6,289 nucleotides of DNA from Lentzea sp. GTDB lineage: Bacteria > Actinomycetota > Actinomycetes > Mycobacteriales > Pseudonocardiaceae. Made by a program: the position numbers and the translations under genes. Of this stretch, positions 1 through 6,218 are shown piece after piece. Numbering within the stretch: position 1 is the stretch's first letter; each line of letters opens with the position of its first letter. The DNA lies in NCBI GenBank assembly GCA_030146905.1, contig JASLAV010000352.1, positions 1 to 6,289 of the forward strand, written 5' to 3'. The notes beneath the pieces were generated by a model. It was given only the letters and a program-made list of their open reading frames with translations. It was not told the origin of the DNA and searched no databases.

Positions 1-146
1 CGGTGGAGCGGTTCCGGTTCCGGCGCTTGGAGTTGCGCAGCAGTCGCACCAAACCGTTCGAGGTCGACGGAGAAGTCTGCGGGACAACCAGGTCACTGAA
101 GGTCGAGGTAGACCCCGCAGCGCTCGTCGTCAAGGTGCCGGCATGA
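1..146 (+). CDS. C-terminal end of a probable diacylglycerol/lipid kinase family protein (partial, 5' end outside window)
   Basis: The frame is open from the left edge (first full codon at 3) to a TGA at 144-146, giving the last 47 residues of a protein. The tail contains KPFEVDGEVCGTT followed by LKVEVDPAALVVKVP. This pattern (a DGE turn, a short strand, then V-P-x-A-L-x-V-x-V-P at the end) is typical of the C-terminal beta-domain of the DAGK/YegS/BmrU lipid kinases, which phosphorylate diacylglycerol or related lipids with ATP at the membrane. The catalytic GGDGT region would lie upstream and cannot be seen, so the substrate is unknown. The family call rests on the tail only. The codons look normal for a high-GC actinobacterium. 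The stop overlaps an ATG in another frame (ATGA at 143-146), but the frame that follows does not look like a real gene. Confidence 0.65.
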   Translation, partial: VERFRFRRLELRSSRTKPFEVDGEVCGTTRSLKVEVDPAALVVKVPA

Positions 147-390
147 ACCCGGCGACCCCGTCCCGAAAGCTGCCGCCGGTCACTGGCCGTGATCCGTATT
201 CGGACGATCGCGGGAGTGCTGGTGCGGTGCTGCGCGAGCGTGACGACCGTGTGCGCGGTGAGCATGCGGGAGCCGAGCGTGCTGCACTCCCCACCGGGGA
301 CTGGCAGTCCACGCCGCGACGGGGTCCGTCTTCTCCTCGGCCACCACAGGTGCACAGCCCAGTTGCCGACGTAGCTTCCCACCGCGCCGG

Positions 391-528
391 TCACCGGGTT
401 CTACCACGGCTGTCCTGCAAGTCGTTGTTGTAGACGCAGACCTTCGCCCCAGCGTCGATCAGCAACGCCTCACGAGCGGCGTTGCGCTGCGACACGCACC
501 CGATGTGCTCGTCGATCGGGTCCATCAT
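391..528 (-). pseudogene. Unrecognised 45-residue minus-strand reading frame, possible remnant of a broken gene
   Basis: The frame starts at ATG 526-528 (another in-frame ATG follows at once) and ends with TGA at 391-393. It reads MMDPIDEHIGCVSQRNAARE, then ALLIDAGAKVCVYNNDLQ and a short tail. Almost all codons end in G or C and the composition is that of a soluble protein, unlike the Arg/Pro-rich shadow frames around it. No strong Shine-Dalgarno precedes the ATG; an AGGA lies about 11 bases upstream. The stop overlaps a GTG (392-394) in the next frame, which reads VTGAVGSYVGNWAVHLW with similar codon bias before losing it. A single frameshift near 394 would join the two pieces. I do not recognise the family. 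It could be a real small protein, but a frameshifted and truncated gene fits better. Confidence 0.3.
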
Positions 529-628
529 GCGATCGCCGATCCTGCCGCATCACCGGGCGGCTGAAAGTTCTCGGCGGCTGATGTCGAGTTCGCCGGCGTC
601 CGCTCGTCTTTCGCTCACAACCGCAACC

Positions 629-635
629 GAAGGAG
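629..635 (+). promoter_or_regulatory. Shine-Dalgarno sequence for the VOC gene
   Basis: GAAGGAG lies eight bases before the ATG at 644. It fixes the start of the VOC-like gene at 644; the open frame itself extends upstream to about 482. Confidence 0.75.
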
Positions 636-643
636 CGATCGAC

Positions 644-901
644 ATGTCCGAACAGGTCAACTGGTTCGAGCTGCCCGTCGACGACACCGAGAAGGCGAGG
701 GCGTTCTACGCGGGCCTCTTCGGCTGGGAGACCAGCCAGATGGGCGAGGACTACCACTTCATCACCAACGGCGCGGCAGGCGCCATCGCCGGGCTGGGCG
801 GCAAGAGCGACGACGTGCGGTCGGTGCCCGATGTCAGCCGCATCGCCCACTGCGCCGACGACCAGGGCACACCGTTCAGCCTGTACGAACCGCAGAGCTG
901 A
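644..901 (+). pseudogene. Glyoxalase/VOC-superfamily protein with an apparent internal in-frame deletion (85 aa)
   Basis: The N-terminus (residues 5-30, VNWFELPVDDTEKARAFYAG then LFGWET) is the classic first beta-alpha unit of small actinobacterial VOC proteins: paired-domain, metal-dependent or binding proteins of the glyoxalase/bleomycin-resistance fold. The C-terminus (residues 66-83, RIAHCADDQGTPFSLYEP) matches the usual end of the same family. Between them, LGG (51-53) runs straight into KSDDVRSVPDVS. Family members usually have 30-40 more residues here, including a VDDID-type strand and the helix that opens the second half of the fold. Most relatives are about 115-125 residues; this one is 85. 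The frame is kept and the ribosome binding site is good, so it may be expressed, but the fold should be incomplete. Its role is unknown. It converges on the IclR gene. The family call is firm; loss of function is inferred. Confidence 0.65.
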
Positions 902-1011
902 CATGACCGCGTGGCCCGTCCCGAACTCGGCCGGCCGCGGTCGGTGCGGATCGTGGCGGCGCCAAGGTCGAAGAGCGCGCTGACCCCGACCGCTCGTCGA
1001 GAGCCGACGGT

Positions 1012-1020
1012 TCACCTCCT
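1012..1020 (-). other. Orphan Shine-Dalgarno-like sequence
   Basis: Read on the minus strand these bases are AGGAGGTGA, fully complementary to the 3' end of 16S rRNA. No ATG, GTG or TTG follows at a usual distance, and the downstream minus-strand frame has no recognisable product. It is either chance or a relic of a lost gene in the 191-bp gap between the VOC gene and the IclR gene. Confidence 0.2.
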
Positions 1021-1060
1021 GCGACGCGCACGCCATTTCAGTCCACTGTGGATCCTGCAA

Positions 1061-1086
1061 ATGGCCGCAGCGGGAACCGCGGCCGT
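1061..1086. terminator. Possible hairpin terminator between the convergent VOC and IclR genes
   Basis: GGCCGC at 1063-1068 pairs with GCGGCC at 1079-1084 around a ten-base loop. The stem is extended by a U-G and an A-U pair to 1061/1086. It lies seven bases beyond the IclR stop codon on the minus strand and about 160 bases beyond the VOC stop on the plus strand, so it could serve either transcript. There is no T tract, which is common for actinobacterial terminators, so the call is tentative. Confidence 0.35.
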
Positions 1087-1092
1087 CAGGAA

Positions 1093-1875
1093 TCAGGCCG
1101 TTTCGGTCAGATCCGCATGTTTCTCGATGGACGCGACCACACCGACAAGGACCCGGCTGACCGAATGAGGATTCATCCGTTCGATCGTGCCGCTCACCAC
1201 CACAGCGGCCACCGGTTCGACACTGCCGAGGTACACCGGTGCGGCTACCTCGAACAGTTCGGGGAAGTACTCGCCACGGGCGTAGGACAGACCGGTGCGC
1301 CGGATCAGGGACAGCTCACGCCTCAGCACGTCCTCATGGACGATGGTCCACGGCGTGTGCGCGAAAGAATGTTGAGGTGCCGACTGCGAACCGTTGGCCA
1401 GCAACAGTTTACCGGCCGCGCTGCAGTACGCCGGCACAGGTTGTCTCAATGCCTGGGCCACGCGTGCGTGGTCGTGGTCGTAGAGCAAGCCGGCGTGGTG
1501 TACGTCGCAGCCGGACAGCACGGCAACGCTCACCACGTGGCGGGTCAACCGGAACAGCTCGAGGAGGAACGGCGTGATCGCGCAGCTGATCTCATGGGCG
1601 CGTGCCGGGCCACGCTGCCTGGCCAGGCGCTGGAGGTAGTCGCCCAGCTCGTACTTCTTCGACTCGGTCTGGACGACGAGCCCGACCTCCACCAGGTGCC
1701 GCAGCAACCGGTGCAGCGTGGACTTCGGTAGCGACACCGCGTCGACCAGTTCCGACAGGGGCAGTGGTGCGGTGGCCGCGGCCAGGACCTCCAGGACCGC
1801 GACCGCCTTCCACAGCCGTCCTACGGCAGTGCCGGTCGACCGCGTCTCGTCCTGTTCGCTGGTGCGCTGCACCAT
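1093..1875 (-). CDS. IclR-family transcriptional regulator
   Basis: This is a 260-residue DNA-binding regulator, a normal length for the family. Residues about 20-80 form the N-terminal winged helix-turn-helix. LSELVDAVSLPKSTLHRLL (40-58) is the helix-turn-helix with the S/T-x-x-R-L recognition helix, and KKYELGDYL (73-81) is the wing and linker. The rest is the effector-binding domain: PAYCSAAGKLLLA (148-160) matches the family's A-x-G-K-x-L-L-A signature, and GLSYARGEYFPELFEVAAPVY (in two parts, 195-204 and 205-215) with AAVVVSGT (223-230) matches the C-terminal core. The ATG at 1873-1875 places the helix-turn-helix at the usual distance. No clear Shine-Dalgarno precedes it, so the transcript may be leaderless or weakly translated. 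It is divergent from the ispH-dxs-ispG operon across 152 bp, the usual layout for a local regulator. The ligand and the sign of control cannot be read from the sequence. Confidence 0.9.
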   Translation of the reverse strand: MVQRTSEQDETRSTGTAVGRLWKAVAVLEVLAAATAPLPLSELVDAVSLPKSTLHRLLRHLVEVGLVVQTESKKYELGDYLQRLARQRGPARAHEISCAITPFLLELFRLTRHVVSVAVLSGCDVHHAGLLYDHDHARVAQALRQPVPAYCSAAGKLLLANGSQSAPQHSFAHTPWTIVHEDVLRRELSLIRRTGLSYARGEYFPELFEVAAPVYLGSVEPVAAVVVSGTIERMNPHSVSRVLVGVVASIEKHADLTETA

Positions 1876-2027
1876 TACTTGCTATCGGAACGCCGATGCC
1901 GGACCAAGTCCTCGGGAATGCGCTGTCCCCTCGACACCCCCAGCGTTTCCCCTTTGCGACAGATGCCCCCGGTCGTCGCGAAATCGTCCCGGAAAACGGA
2001 ATCCGTCGTTGAACGGGGAGTTGAGGC
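1876..2027. promoter_or_regulatory. Shared divergent promoter/operator region of iclR-type gene and ispH operon
   Basis: This 152-bp gap separates two divergent starts and must hold the operon promoter and probably that of the regulator. Two short inverted repeats could be operators. One is ATCGG-AACG-CCGAT at 1884-1897, nine bases upstream of the regulator ATG. The other is ACGGA-A-TCCGT at 1996-2006, 21 bases upstream of the ispH GTG. I cannot place -35/-10 boxes with confidence; TTGCGA at 1954-1959 is a weak -35 candidate for the plus strand. The operator assignment is inferred from position and symmetry only. Confidence 0.45.
2015..2020 (+). promoter_or_regulatory. Shine-Dalgarno sequence selecting the ispH GTG start
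   Basis: GGGGAG lies seven bases before GTG 2028-2030. The later in-frame ATGs at 2046 and 2067 have no such sequence upstream, so the GTG start is preferred. Confidence 0.65.
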
Positions 2028-3086
2028 GTGCCTACTGTGCCGGACATGGCACAAGCAAGTTCGGACATGCAGGTGACCGACGCGGGCACACGCCGGGTTC
2101 TGCTGGCGGGTCCACGTTCCTTCTGTGCGGGTGTCGAGCGCGCCATCGAGATCGTCGAACGAGCTTTGGAGTCGCGGCCCGCACCCGTGTACGTCCGCAA
2201 GCAGATCGTGCACAACGCGATCGTTGTCGACGAGCTGTCCGACCGAGGCGTCATCTTCGTCGAGGAGCTCGACGAGGTCCCGGACGGCGCCACCGTCGTG
2301 TTCTCCGCACACGGGGTGTCGCCTGCCGTCCGCGAGGAGGCGGACCGCCGTGGCCTCGACGTCATCGACGCGACCTGCCCCCTGGTCACACGGGTGCACA
2401 TGAAGGCACGCCGGTTCGCCGCCCGCGGTGACACCGTGGTGTTGATCGGGCACGCGGGTCACGAGGAAGTGGAGGGCACCCTCGGTGAGGCCCCCGGCTC
2501 CATCGTGCTGATCCAGGACCACGCCGACGTCGCCGCCTTCACGCCGGAGAACCCCGGGCAGATCTCCTACCTGACCCAGACCACGCTCGCCGTCGACGAG
2601 ACGGCGGAGTACATCGAGGCGCTGCGCGAGAGATTCCCGCAGATGCGCGAGCCGGCCTCGGAAGACATCTGTTACGCGACCACCAACCGGCAGCAGGCAC
2701 TGCGTGCGCTGCTGCCCGAGGTGGAGCTGGTCCTCGTGGTCGGCTCCACCAACTCCTCCAACTCCGTGCGCCTGGTCGAACTGGCGGAGCGCGAGGGCGT
2801 CCAGGCCAAGCTGATCGACAGCGCGTCCGACATCCGCCCGGAATGGCTGACCGGGGTGCGTTCGATCGGGCTGACCGCCGGTGCGTCCGCGCCGCACAGG
2901 CTGGTCACCGAGGTGGTCACCGCGCTGCGCGCTCATGGGCCCGTCGTGGTCGAGGAACGGGAGATCACCCGCGAGACCATGCACTTCGAGCTGCCTTCCG
3001 CCGTGCGACGCCCGAAGGCGACGGCCGAGAACGCCGACGAGCACGGCTCCGCGACGCGACAGGGCCGGAACGGTGGTGCTGTATGA
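2028..3086 (+). CDS. ispH: 4-hydroxy-3-methylbut-2-enyl diphosphate reductase (IspH/LytB)
   Basis: This 352-residue cytoplasmic iron-sulfur enzyme carries out the last MEP step, the two-electron reduction of HMBPP to IPP and DMAPP. The three cluster cysteines are in their family motifs: [10 protein letters not shown] (C33), DATCPLVT (C117) and [11 protein letters not shown] (C215). Substrate-binding motifs are also present: VHN (H62), SAHGVSP (H95), [10 protein letters not shown] (H145, E147), LTQTTLAVD (182-190), STNSSNS (240-246) and TAGASAP (283-289). The start is GTG 2028, chosen for its ribosome binding site; the first 20 residues are variable. After FELP (318-321 or so) there is a charged, low-complexity tail of about 30 residues ([16 protein letters not shown] and beyond) that most family members lack and that is probably disordered. 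The stop overlaps the dxs ATG by four bases (ATGA). It is the first gene of the operon and divergent from the IclR gene. All key residues are present, so it should be active. Confidence 0.96.
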   Translation: MPTVPDMAQASSDMQVTDAGTRRVLLAGPRSFCAGVERAIEIVERALESRPAPVYVRKQIVHNAIVVDELSDRGVIFVEELDEVPDGATVVFSAHGVSPAVREEADRRGLDVIDATCPLVTRVHMKARRFAARGDTVVLIGHAGHEEVEGTLGEAPGSIVLIQDHADVAAFTPENPGQISYLTQTTLAVDETAEYIEALRERFPQMREPASEDICYATTNRQQALRALLPEVELVLVVGSTNSSNSVRLVELAEREGVQAKLIDSASDIRPEWLTGVRSIGLTAGASAPHRLVTEVVTALRAHGPVVVEEREITRETMHFELPSAVRRPKATAENADEHGSATRQGRNGGAV

Positions 3087-4891
3087 CGACGAGGTTCGAG
3101 ACGCTCAGCGAGATCACCAGCCCGCAACGGCTGCGGGAGCTTCCAGAAGACCGCCTGCCCGAACTGGCACGGGAGATCCGCTCCTTCCTCGTGGACCGGG
3201 TGTGCCGGACCGGAGGACACCTCGGTCCCAACCTCGGTGTGGTCGAGCTGACCATCGCCCTGCACCGGGTGTTCGACTCACCGGCCGACCGCATCATCTT
3301 CGACACGGGCCACCAGGCCTACGTGCACAAGCTGCTGACCGGTCGCCAGCAGGAGTTCGACACGCTTCGCGCCCCCGGCGGACTGGCCGGCTATCCGCAG
3401 CGCGCGGAGTCTCCGCACGACCACGTCGAGAACTCGCACGCCTCGACCTCCCTGTCCTACGCCGATGGCTTCGCCAGGGCGCAGCGGTTGCTCGGTGAGA
3501 CCCACCGCAGGGTGGTGGCGGTGATCGGTGACGGCGCGATGACCGGTGGTATGGCCTGGGAAGCCATGAACAACCTCGGCAGCCGAGGTGACCGGGTCGT
3601 CGTGGTGCTCAACGACAACGGCCGGTCTTACGACCCCACGGTCGGCGGGCTGGCCACCCACCTGGCGGCGCTCAGGAACGGCGAGCACGTCGGCCAGAAC
3701 CTCTTCCAGGCTCTCGGTTTGCGCTACATCGGACCGGTGGACGGTCACGACATCGCCGCCGTGGAGGCCGCGCTGACCGAGGCCGCCACGCTCGACCAGC
3801 CCGTGGTCGTGCACTGCGTGACCGAGAAAGGCCGCGGCTACGCACCTGCTGAGACGGACGAAGCCGACCGGATGCACGGCATCGGCGTCCTCGACCCGGC
3901 CACCGGAAAGGCACCCGCCGGGGGTTCCCGCAGCTGGTCCAGCGCGTTCGGCGCGGAGCTGGCCGATCTCGCCGCCGAACGACCGGACCTGGTCGGGCTC
4001 ACGGCGGCGATGCTGCGACCGGTAGGTCTGCTGCCCATGGCGCGGCGCTTTCCCGAGCGGGTGATCGACGTGGGCATCGCCGAGCAGCACGCCGTCACCA
4101 GCGCGGCCGGACTGGCCATGGCCGGGCTGCACCCCGTGGTCTGCCTGTACGCCACGTTCCTCAACCGCGCGCTCGACCAGGTCATCATGGACGTGGCGCT
4201 GCACGAGCTGCCGGTCACGTTCGTGCTCGACCGCGCCGGCATCACCGGCCCGGACGGCCCCAGCCACCACGGCATGTGGGACCTGGCGCTGCTCGGCACC
4301 GTGCCCGGGATGCGGGTGGCGTCCCCGCGAGACGCCACGCAGCTGTCCGCGTTGCTCCGTGAGGCGGTCGCCACCTCCACCGGCCCGACCGCGGTGCGGT
4401 TCCCCAAGGCCTCCGTCGGCGCGGACATCCCCGCCGTCGCGACGATCGACGGCCTGGACGTCCTGCACCGCACCCGGTCGCGGCCACTGGACGTGCTGGT
4501 GGTCTGCACCGGCGTCATGGCCGGACCGGCCGTTCGCGCGGCGGAGGCGTTGGCCGCCGAGGACATCGGCGTGACCGTGGTCGACCCGCGCTGGCTGCTG
4601 CCGATCAACCCGACCCTGGTCCACCTGGCCTCCCGGCACCAGGTGGTGGTCACCGCCGAGGACGGCGAGCGCACCGGCGGGGTGGGCGCCGCACTGGCCC
4701 AGGCGTGCACCGACGCGGGAGTGCGAGCCCCCGTGCACAACGCGGGACTCCCCCGCCGGTTCGTCGAGCACGGCGACCGGCAGGAGATCCTGGCCGAGCA
4801 CGGTCTCACCGCCGAGGCCATCGTCCACACGGCCACGTCGGCGCTGTTCGCCCGGCAACCGACCACCCGCTTGGAGAGGACGGCACGGTGA
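3083..4891 (+). CDS. dxs: 1-deoxy-D-xylulose-5-phosphate synthase (Dxs), short-loop form
   Basis: This 602-residue thiamine-diphosphate enzyme condenses pyruvate with glyceraldehyde 3-phosphate to give DXP, the entry step of the MEP pathway. It has the three transketolase-like domains. The N-terminal domain shows [13 protein letters not shown] (H46), [16 protein letters not shown] (H77), [12 protein letters not shown] (119-129) and the cofactor motif [17 protein letters not shown] (148-164) with LNDNGRSY (176-183). The pyrimidine-binding domain has [17 protein letters not shown] with the catalytic glutamate E334, [12 protein letters not shown] (355-366) and [16 protein letters not shown] (R384, D391, H395). 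The C-terminal domain begins near 475. The segment between HLAAL (193-197) and [10 protein letters not shown] (206-215) is about 30-35 residues shorter than in E. coli Dxs, in a region that is flexible in known structures. Start ATG 3083 overlaps the ispH stop and has only a weak GGTGG upstream, so coupled translation is likely. The last four bases overlap ispG. Confidence 0.96.
   Translation: MTTRFETLSEITSPQRLRELPEDRLPELAREIRSFLVDRVCRTGGHLGPNLGVVELTIALHRVFDSPADRIIFDTGHQAYVHKLLTGRQQEFDTLRAPGGLAGYPQRAESPHDHVENSHASTSLSYADGFARAQRLLGETHRRVVAVIGDGAMTGGMAWEAMNNLGSRGDRVVVVLNDNGRSYDPTVGGLATHLAALRNGEHVGQNLFQALGLRYIGPVDGHDIAAVEAALTEAATLDQPVVVHCVTEKGRGYAPAETDEADRMHGIGVLDPATGKAPAGGSRSWSSAFGAELADLAAERPDLVGLTAAMLRPVGLLPMARRFPERVIDVGIAEQHAVTSAAGLAMAGLHPVVCLYATFLNRALDQVIMDVALHELPVTFVLDRAGITGPDGPSHHGMWDLALLGTVPGMRVASPRDATQLSALLREAVATSTGPTAVRFPKASVGADIPAVATIDGLDVLHRTRSRPLDVLVVCTGVMAGPAVRAAEALAAEDIGVTVVDPRWLLPINPTLVHLASRHQVVVTAEDGERTGGVGAALAQACTDAGVRAPVHNAGLPRRFVEHGDRQEILAEHGLTAEAIVHTATSALFARQPTTRLERTAR
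4875..4880 (+). promoter_or_regulatory. Shine-Dalgarno sequence selecting the ispG GTG start
   Basis: AGAGGA, inside the end of dxs, lies seven bases before GTG 4888-4890. It supports that GTG as the start; the open frame extends further upstream to 4705, but those residues look like dxs read out of frame. Confidence 0.7.
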
Positions 4892-6042
4892 CCCAGGTCG
4901 AGCTCGGTGTTCCCGAGATTCCACCCGCTCCACTGGCTCGACGGCGCCAGACCAGGCAGCTGGCAGTGGGAAAAGTGGGTGTGGGCAGCGAGTTCCCGGT
5001 GTCGGTGCAGTCGATGACGACGACGCTGACGGCGGACGTGAACGCGACTTTGCAGCAGATCGCCGAGCTGACGGCAGCCGGTTGTGACATCGTCCGGGTG
5101 GCGTGCCCGTCGGCGGACGACGCGGAGGCGTTGGCGACGATCGCGACGAAGTCGCAGATCCCGGTGATCGCGGACATCCACTTCCAGCCGAAGTACGTGT
5201 TCGCCGCGATCGAGGCCGGGTGTGCCGCGGTGCGGGTGAACCCGGGGAACATCAGGAAGTTCGACGACAAGGTGCGGGAGATCGCCGTCGCGGCGCGGGA
5301 GCGCGGCACTCCGATCCGGATCGGGGTGAACGCCGGTTCGCTCGACCCGCGGTTGCTCGCGAAGTACGGCAAAGCCACCCCGGAAGCGCTGGCGGAGTCG
5401 GCGTTGTGGGAGGCGAGCCTGTTCGCCGAGCACGACTTCCACGATCTGAAGATCTCGGTGAAGCACAACGACCCGGTGGTGATGATCCGGGCGTACGAGC
5501 TCTTGGCCGAGCAATGCGACTACCCGTTGCACCTGGGAGTGACCGAGGCCGGGCCGGCGTTCCAGGGCACGATCAAGTCGGCGGTCGCCTTCGGAGCGTT
5601 GTTGCGACAGGGGATCGGCGACACCATCCGGGTGTCGTTGTCCGCGCCTCCGGTCGAGGAGGTCAAGGTCGGGACGCAGATCCTGCAGTCGTTGAACCTG
5701 CGGCCGAGGAAGCTGGAGATCGTGTCGTGCCCCTCCTGCGGGCGGGCCCAGGTCGACGTGTACACGTTGGCCGAGCAGGTCACCGCCGGGTTGGAGGGGA
5801 TCGAGATCCCGCTGCGGGTCGCGGTCATGGGTTGTGTGGTCAACGGCCCCGGTGAGGCCCGCGAAGCCGACCTGGGGGTGGCGTCGGGCAACGGCAAGGG
5901 CCAGATCTTCGTCAAGGGCCAGGTCATCAAGACCGTTCCCGAACACAAGATCGTCGAAACCCTCATCGACGAAGCCCTGCGCATCGCCGACGAGGCGGGC
6001 ACGGCCACCGGTGCCGGCGCACCCGTGGTGACAGTCGGCTGA
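4888..6042 (+). CDS. ispG: 4-hydroxy-3-methylbut-2-enyl diphosphate synthase (IspG/GcpE)
   Basis: This 384-residue cytoplasmic [4Fe-4S] enzyme converts methylerythritol cyclodiphosphate to HMBPP, the substrate of IspH. The N-terminal TIM barrel shows [17 protein letters not shown] (39-53), [17 protein letters not shown] (66-82), [14 protein letters not shown] (91-104) and [17 protein letters not shown] (113-129), followed by [10 protein letters not shown] and [10 protein letters not shown]. The C-terminal cluster domain has [18 protein letters not shown] with C281 and C284, and [18 protein letters not shown] with C316 and the conserved E323. Its length is normal for the two-domain bacterial form. 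The start is GTG 4888, overlapping the dxs stop (GTGA). It is the last gene of the operon and is followed by a strong hairpin. Leucine codons differ from its partners: by hand count 12 of 31 are TTG, against 5 in all of dxs and 2 in ispH. This could mean a different history for this gene. Confidence 0.97.
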   Translation: MTQVELGVPEIPPAPLARRRQTRQLAVGKVGVGSEFPVSVQSMTTTLTADVNATLQQIAELTAAGCDIVRVACPSADDAEALATIATKSQIPVIADIHFQPKYVFAAIEAGCAAVRVNPGNIRKFDDKVREIAVAARERGTPIRIGVNAGSLDPRLLAKYGKATPEALAESALWEASLFAEHDFHDLKISVKHNDPVVMIRAYELLAEQCDYPLHLGVTEAGPAFQGTIKSAVAFGALLRQGIGDTIRVSLSAPPVEEVKVGTQILQSLNLRPRKLEIVSCPSCGRAQVDVYTLAEQVTAGLEGIEIPLRVAVMGCVVNGPGEAREADLGVASGNGKGQIFVKGQVIKTVPEHKIVETLIDEALRIADEAGTATGAGAPVVTVG

Positions 6043-6064
6043 CCAGCCCACTCCCCCTATCCGC

Positions 6065-6098
6065 ACCGGCTCCGGCGGCAGGCACCGCCGGAGCCGGT
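6065..6098 (+). terminator. Strong hairpin terminator of the ispH-dxs-ispG operon
   Basis: A perfect 14-bp inverted repeat (6065-6078 with 6085-6098; arm ACCGGCTCCGGCGG) flanks a six-base loop, CAGGCA. It begins 22 bases after the ispG stop. No T run follows, which is usual for actinobacterial intrinsic terminators. Confidence 0.8.
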
Positions 6099-6208
6099 CA
6101 CTCTGCGCATCTGAGGGATTACCCCCTCTGGAGCGACGTCCCGCGATCATGCATCGACGGGCAACATTCGCGGCCATACGTTGATCGTGTTGCAGCCCGC
6201 TGACCCTG

Positions 6209-6213
6209 CGGAG
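6209..6213 (+). promoter_or_regulatory. Shine-Dalgarno sequence for the gene at the right edge
   Basis: CGGAG lies five bases before ATG 6219 and supports that start. Confidence 0.5.
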
Positions 6214-6218
6214 ACACG

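Larger units (their letters stand above)
147..643. other. Poorly coding region of about 500 bp with a probable gene relic
   Basis: No convincing intact gene lies here. A 96-codon plus-strand frame (143-433) starts at the ATGA overlap but soon loses third-position GC bias, is rich in Arg, Pro and Ser, and resembles no family I know. Several minus-strand frames overlap it. Coding-like character is concentrated on the minus strand between about 345 and 528 and is spread over more than one frame, as expected of a decayed or frameshifted gene. The last 15 bases (629-643) carry the ribosome binding site of the next gene. I see no clear promoter or terminator hairpin. Confidence 0.5.

Noticed and set aside
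143..433. 96-codon plus-strand frame beginning at an ATGA overlap with the lipid kinase stop
   Set aside because: Despite the attractive overlap, its third-position GC bias fades after the first dozen codons, the product is an Arg/Pro/Ser-rich sequence without family resemblance, and no ribosome binding site stands out.
470..1060. 196-codon minus-strand frame opposite the VOC gene
   Set aside because: It is the antisense shadow of the VOC gene; composition is Arg/His/Gly-rich and the plus-strand gene has recognisable homology and a ribosome binding site.
1861..1873. GGTGC-GCT-GCACC inverted repeat at the start of the IclR gene
   Set aside because: It lies within coding sequence with five-base arms and is likely chance in GC-rich DNA.
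1875..3044. 389-codon minus-strand frame opposite ispH
   Set aside because: Long antisense frames are common in high-GC DNA; this one is explained by ispH codon structure and shows no domain.
2843..3082. Upstream extension of the dxs frame inside ispH
   Set aside because: The residues are ispH read out of frame; dxs homology begins at MTTRFETL, at ATG 3083.
4705..4887. Upstream extension of the ispG frame inside dxs
   Set aside because: The residues are dxs out of frame; the ribosome binding site at 4875-4880 points to GTG 4888.
3278..4933. 551-codon minus-strand frame opposite dxs
   Set aside because: Antisense shadow of dxs, with Gly/Arg/His/Val-rich low-information sequence and no motif.
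3838..6177. 779-codon minus-strand frame opposite dxs and ispG
   Set aside because: Antisense shadow running across two firmly identified genes and the terminator hairpin; its product is Arg/Asp/Leu-rich and has no domain.
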